This document shows, one piece after another, positions 58,640 through 64,000 of a stretch of 64,000 nucleotides of DNA; position 1 is the stretch's first letter, and every line of letters begins with the position of its first letter. The translations under genes were made by a program, and so were the position numbers. The notes under the pieces were generated by a model that did no database searches, had not been told where the DNA came from, and worked only from the letters and a program-made list of their open reading frames with translations. The stretch comes from Montifringilla adamsi (lineage: Eukaryota > Chordata > Aves > Passeriformes > Passeridae), in the NCBI GenBank assembly GCA_017590115.1, contig JAGGNK010012559.1:6364789-6428788 (forward strand). The letters are read 5' to 3'.

Positions 58640-61600
58640 CTAATCCGACCATTCGTCCTCGTCGAACTCGGAGGAGTCGTCCTCGGAGTCGCTGTACTCC
58701 ACCGCGATGCGGCGCGACAGGATGGTGGCCACGTCGTTGCCCACCACGTCGCGCTTCTCCTGCTCCCGCTGCTCCTCCACCTTGCGCAGCTGGAAGCCTG
58801 TTGGGCAGAAGGGAACGCCGGGGATCGTACAAGGTCCCGGTCACACGCTGTGTCACCTCTGTCACAGGGCTCTGAGCGAGGCAGGCTGGCTGTGTTGGGG
58901 TAATGCTGATGGTGATGGCCAGGACAGCTCGGGTGGTGAGGTGGAATGGGAAGCAAATCCCTTCTGTGCCCCTCCGCAGGGTGACCCCAGTGCTGCACCT
59001 TCCCCAACAAACCTGGATGACACCAAGTCCGGCACTGCCATCCCCAAAAGTGCTGGGGGAAGCATAAAACCCAGCAAGGCGCTCAGGAGGGTGGGCAGAC
59101 AAGGAGGGACCACAAGGGACAAGCCCTGAGCAGCAAGGCAGTCCCACTGCTCCCAGGAGACAGCTCCCAAGGGTGTTCCAGAGGCAAAGGAGAGCGCTGG
59201 CATGGAAACACAACCTTACCTTGCCGAATAGCCGACAGCAGGTCACTCCTGGCGTCGCTAACCGCAGGCAAGGATGACTTGGGCCTGGATGTGGAGGTGT
59301 CGGGGGGCGAGGGGGGCGGGGGGGTTCCCGGGGAGGGGAAGCCCATGGGAGGTGGTGGAGGGGGGGTGCTTTCCATCAGTGGTGGTGGTGGAGGAGGAGC
59401 CGGAGGGGGAGCAAAGCCCGGCCTGGCTGCGGAGGGAGAGCCGATCGGAGGGGCTGGCGGCGGGTGGCTCGGGCTAACCAGGCTGGATCGTTTGGGCCCT
59501 CCAGAACCAGAACCTCTTTGGTTGTCTACAGGATAGCTGTGGCAACAGAACGAGAGAGACAGGGAATCAGCCCTGAGGCCAGATCGGACTGTACAGTCAC
59601 TGTGTTAATGCAAATCATGTGTGTTTGCTGCAGTCCAGACAAAAAGAATCCACGTTCCAGCTTTAACTGATGTTTCCATGAGACCTCACTCCTTGGTTTT
59701 AGTTCCCTTGCACTGTTTCTTTTGGCCTACACCTCCAGAAAAAGGAAAGCTTCTAGGGATGGCAGGAATGCTGTCCTCCATCCCATCTCCCAGGCTGACA
59801 AGAACATGAGCCACCTCACCTCTGTCAGAGGCCAGGCCCAGGCAGGGCTCAGGGACACGCCAGGCAGGGATCAGGGATGTCTGCTGGGATAAACTGCACG
59901 AGGAGGGCGGGGGTGCCAGGAAAGCATATGCTCTGAACACCTGCTGGGAAGGGATCTCCTCCCTGGATTCCACAGCTCGGAGCCGGAGTGCAGCAGCCGT
60001 GTCTCAGAGCTTGCTGTGGGGAGTGAAGGGGAGGACATGGGAACCCAGCGTGCTCTTATGGAAAGCACCAAGGCATGAGGACTGAATCTCCCATTGTGGA
60101 GGCTCTGTTCATCCCACAGGACTCCACTGCCCATGTGACAGTGTGACGTCCTGTGCAAGGGAAGCCCCAAACTGAGACCTCCTTCCATGGCAAGACAGAA
60201 AAATAAGGTACATTTGCCACAAAAACATCACCATTTTTAACAGTGCTGATCCAAAACAGACTCCTGGAGATCAAATCTACCTCCCAGGGTTCCTTAAAAA
60301 CAACCATCAAAACAAAACCAGAAGAGGGGAGATCTGTGGGGTTGGGCAGAGATCTAAGCAACTGCATAAGGCAGTGAGAGCTTCATCTGAGAGCTCGTGT
60401 CTGCTCTGCCCGAGAGGCACAGGCTGCAGAGTGCAGTGCTGGGTCTCTCTGACACATCAGAAGAGCCTTTGCTGCAGCATTGCTGCCTTTGGATAAGATG
60501 GAGAGAAGCCAAGCAGCCCTGTCTATCAGACAGACTTTCTCTTGTTCCTCTTGACTCTGTTTTAATGTCTTAAAAAAAAAGAAGAAGTCCACTCTTTTTT
60601 CACCCTTTGCGTCTTGAGCCACTGCTGGACCGTAACTCTCATCTCTGGAGGTGCCTGGGAGTCACCATTTCATTCAATCCCAAGTAAATGACCTGAACTT
60701 GCACCCAAGTCTCTGGGAAGGAGGCAGCTGCTGTGCTCAAGTCCTTGAAACTTAAATACATCTCCATCTCCAGTGCCCACGTCGTGCATTTCTCACAGAT
60801 CAGAGCAAAAGAGGTTAAAGAAGCTGTTCTTCGCAAAGCTCTGTCATGGAATATCCTGAGTAGGAAGGGACTCGTAAGGATCATCGTGTTCAACCCCTGG
60901 GCCTGCACAGGACACCCCCAAGAATTCCACAATGTGCCTGAGAGCGTTGTGCAAATGGAACATGAGGAACAGAAGTCCATGCTATGGAACAACTGCACTG
61001 GAAAACCACAGCAATGAGGTCAAACCATTCACTGGGACACTGCTGTGGAATAAATCTGCTTTAGTTCTCCCCTTCTGCCTGGGAATGGTGATGGTGGCTG
61101 GGCTCCATGGAGAGCCATGTGCTGCCTGTCCTCTGTCCCTGCCTGCAGTTGCACTTCCCTTCCAGACAGGAGCATTCTGGTTCCCATACACCACCCATTG
61201 GGAAGTTCTGCTGAACTATCTCAGCCTGTCTCATGTCATCCTTTTACACCACCTACTACTCCTTGGTGACAGAAGGGATCCCGTAGGCTTACCTAAATTC
61301 CACCGGGGGTGGAGGCAGGCTGTCATCTGGGAACGAGGGAGGTGGTGGCACAATAGAGTCAGTCTGTGGCGGTGGCGGGTAGCAGTTCCCGTCCATGCTC
61401 TCGCTGGAGCCGATGCTGCCGTTCTGGTACACCATGTTGGAGGGGTACCTGGGAACAGCAGCACAAACAGCTTGTTTAAGGAGCTCAAGGCAACGTATAA
61501 AGCTTGTTTTTTCCCCCAGAGAGGTTGGCTGCCCCTGGATCCCTGCAGTGCCCAAGGCCAGGTTGGATGGGGCTTGGAGCAGCCTGGGACGGTGGAAGGC

Positions 61601-63796
61601 GTCCCTGCCATGGCAGGGGTGGGACTGGATGGACTTAAAGGCCCTTTCCAACCCAAATCAATCCATGATTTTACATCATTAAAAAACCCCTTTACTTCTC
61701 AAAGACTCCTACATGGAGAACCACATACACCTGTATGTGTTTGCTCTATGTAACTCTTTGGCTAAAATTTGCTCAGGTGCTGCCCTGTTTATGACTGCTG
61801 CACACCAGAACAGCAGGGGTAGATATTTTAATAAACAAGCAAACACCTGAAAAAATGCATTTTTCTTTAACACTTGATTTTGTAAAAGCACTTAAGAGTG
61901 TTTTCACCAACTTGGACTTAAAGAACTTGCAGTTACACTGAGTATCATCAGTGGTAAAAACAGGAGATACTCAAAGATGCCAAAAAGTAAGCTCGAGAAT
62001 AGAATATCAAAATGGAAACCTCAATGCCCTTAAAACAAGTATTCAAAGCTGCAATAGTACTGAAAAGAGACTCTCATGCTTTCAGCAGACTCATTTCACT
62101 GTGGGGAGGGGGAACCACCCTATTTTTGGGGGCTCTGGACCCCAGGTGAATCCAAATGCAAGAACACACTCACATGAGAAAAGAGAGGAGCAAGAAAATG
62201 GTGCTGTTGTGCTGCTCGATTCCCCTGCTAGAAACCAAACCTGTTCTCTTATTAAACTAAAAGCAAGTTTTATTTTTAGCTGGAGAGTGCGATTTAAAGA
62301 GAGATTTTTTTCTTATATGAAAGGAAGCTGCTAGGAAGAAGAGCATTGTGGGGAATTCGGTCTGCTTCCAGCCTTGCTGGTGTCAAAAGTTAAATGAATT
62401 CCCAAGCCAGAAGTGCTAAAGAGAGATCTGTAGCTCGAAATACTTGGATGGGGACAGCCCCCGCTTCAACTTTAGGGTGTGAAGAGCCATTTGTGAAATG
62501 TAACAAAGCCATCGCACAATGGCACCGAGCTGCCACCCTCGGCTGGCTGTGAGGGAAGGGCATCGCCGTGGGGCAGAGCCAAAGCTCCCAACACCCTGTG
62601 CCCACGGGCAGCGAGAGCAGCCAGAGCCGCTCCTGCCACCTTGTTCCAGCTCCCTGATTTATTTGGCAAATTTTAAATCAGCAGGCGGATTTACTCGGGA
62701 GAATCTGATTAGCGGCAGCATCGATCCATGGATCCGGGGGAGCTGCAGTGCAGGGTGAACTGCATCCCAATCACCCAGCCCCAGAGCTGCTTACCCAGCA
62801 GGGCCGTGCTTGTCCTTTGACTCGACAAATTCTTGTCCCATTTTCAGCTTTTCCCACTCCTCTTTCCGGGTTTTGATTTTCCGTGGGTTCACGTTTCCTC
62901 GGTTCGGATTCTCCTTTTTCTCTTTCTAAGAGAGGAGGAATCAAACACAAGCTTTATTTTGCTTTAAATTCACTGGGAATAGAGAGGGACAGGACAGACC
63001 TGGAGCAGTCACAACCAGACACATTCTCAAAGAGGATTTTTAGTTTACTTTCCTGATTGCTGCACTCTCCAAAGATCTTCCGTAAAAAAAAGCTGGAGCA
63101 CAGACAACATAAAAATGCCAGACAACATCAGCTGCCCAGAGCAGCCCAGACACGATGCCATCATCACCCCCTGCCATAAGCAGCTTGAGGGCAGAGCAAA
63201 AGCTCAGTTTCCCAAATCAATTTAGGTTTTGGCCTCTGTGTCAAGACACCCGAATTTCACCTTCACCCTCATGGTGTTCAGTGTTCTGGGGTGCAATATG
63301 GACACTTGCCCACAGAGAACTGGGCTTTAGATGGGCTCACTCAGAATTCTAACACACCCTACATCTCTCCTTTGTTGTTTTTCATTGAAGAATCACAATC
63401 TGCTTTCATGCTTAATACTCCAGTTGCTCGAAAGCTAAATAAATCTCTTATGCTATAATATAATTTAACATTAAGGCCCAAAGACAGTGGCATTTGGAAA
63501 AACCAATTAGAGGTATCTCTGTTCTCTTTTTTTAATTAACAAGGATGTGGGTAAACAAGGTAAAACTTCACTGAATTGATCCCATAGGAGTCCAAAAGTG
63601 CAAACCTGAGTTTTGGACAGCAAATTTGGAGTCCAAAATCTATTAACACCTCCCACTTCCTACTCCTCCCTTCCTCACCCTATGTTTCCGCTTTTCCTTC
63701 ATGATATCCTTGGTGTCCTGAAGCATTTTCTCCTTCCAAAGGTCGAAGAAGTATGAAGGATCTGTGTAGAATTTAAGTGCCTCTTTGCCATCATCC
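58640..63796 (-). CDS. WASF2: WASF2 (WAVE2), C-terminal part; 5' exons outside window
   Basis: Exons in transcript order: 63796-63679, 62925-62795, 61448-61293, 59536-59220, 58797-58640, all GT-AG and in phase (about 293 residues). The first visible exon encodes [20 protein letters not shown], matching human from about residue 147. Next is the basic region ([20 protein letters not shown]), then [17 protein letters not shown] and a proline-rich segment. The WH2 (verprolin) motif [20 protein letters not shown] spans the last junction. The central motif ([15 protein letters not shown]) and acidic tail with the Arp2/3-binding tryptophan ([10 protein letters not shown]) complete the VCA module. 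WAVE2 acts in the WAVE regulatory complex downstream of Rac and switches on Arp2/3 actin branching at lamellipodia. The proline-rich region before WH2 is much shorter than in human. The identity is very secure. Confidence 0.96.
60843..60955 (-). mobile_element. CR1 LINE fragment
   Basis: Reads TCATGGAATATCCTGAGTAG then GAAGGGACTCGTAAGGATCA, an inverted CR1 3' end in the WASF2 intron 59537-61292, so the element runs in the same direction as the gene. Confidence 0.78.
61522..61668 (+). mobile_element. CR1 LINE 3' fragment
   Basis: Reads GGCTGCCCCTGGATCCCTGC, then GGATGGGGCTTGGAGCAGCC, then CCCTTTCCAACCCAAATCAA. Plus orientation (antisense to WASF2), about 75 bp from the 61293-61448 exon. Confidence 0.9.
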
Positions 63797-64000
63797 CTGC
63801 AACAGGGGGAGGAGAGAAACACACAGACAAGGATCAGGTCACGCATTTCTTGGAAGGAAACACAAGGCACTATCTCAGATGACAGCTTAGAAGTGCAGTG
63901 AGATGGTCACAAGTGCTGTTCTTGCCTCTGCCCCCCATTTCAGAACAGGAAGAGTCCCCCATCTCAGTCACCCCAGCTCTCCCACATCCCACTCCTGCCC

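Overview
The window is vertebrate nuclear DNA, almost certainly from a bird. It holds six spliced protein-coding genes with GT-AG introns. Many fragments look like CR1 retroposons, the main avian LINE, and I saw no Alu, B1 or L1-like repeats. The right-hand genes have very short introns, very high GC and dense minisatellites, as on an avian microchromosome. Gene names come from recognising conserved translated exons and were not checked by a database search. There is one assembly gap (80 N, 46746-46825).

Layout, left to right: WDTC1 (+, 15 coding exons, 1967-17654); a 7.4 kb interval with CR1, GC-rich simple repeats and a recent 270 bp direct duplication; TMEM222 (+, 6 coding exons, 25017-29749) with a CpG-rich promoter and a long 3'UTR; SYTL1 (+, supported coding exons 36010-39815, 5' end unresolved); CD164L2 (-, 5 exons, 42115-45298), convergent with SYTL1; GPR3 (+, coding in one exon, 47735-48721), head-to-head with CD164L2; a 5 kb interval without genes; and the 3' part of WASF2 (-, 58640-63796), whose first exons lie beyond the right edge.

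Order and strands match the block I know from human chromosome 1p36.11 (WDTC1-TMEM222-SYTL1-MAP3K6-FCN3-CD164L2-GPR3-WASF2), except that MAP3K6 and FCN3 are absent between SYTL1 and CD164L2. The genes do not form one pathway: WDTC1 is a CUL4-DDB1 substrate receptor linked to fat storage, TMEM222 an RTE1-type membrane protein, SYTL1 a Rab27/secretion effector, CD164L2 a small sialomucin-like membrane protein, GPR3 a constitutively Gs-coupled receptor, and WASF2 an Arp2/3 activator.

No wholly new system was found. The observations most worth checking are: an 87-nt in-frame, stop-free SYTL1 intron with a very weak donor, whose retention would add 29 residues to C2A; no recognisable Rab27-binding domain in SYTL1; an array of about 28 CACCTG E-boxes between CD164L2 and GPR3; a consensus CRE plus AP-1 site in the GPR3 promoter; a strongly shortened proline-rich region in WASF2; a minisatellite that runs into the WDTC1 start-codon exon; and the missing MAP3K6/FCN3 pair.
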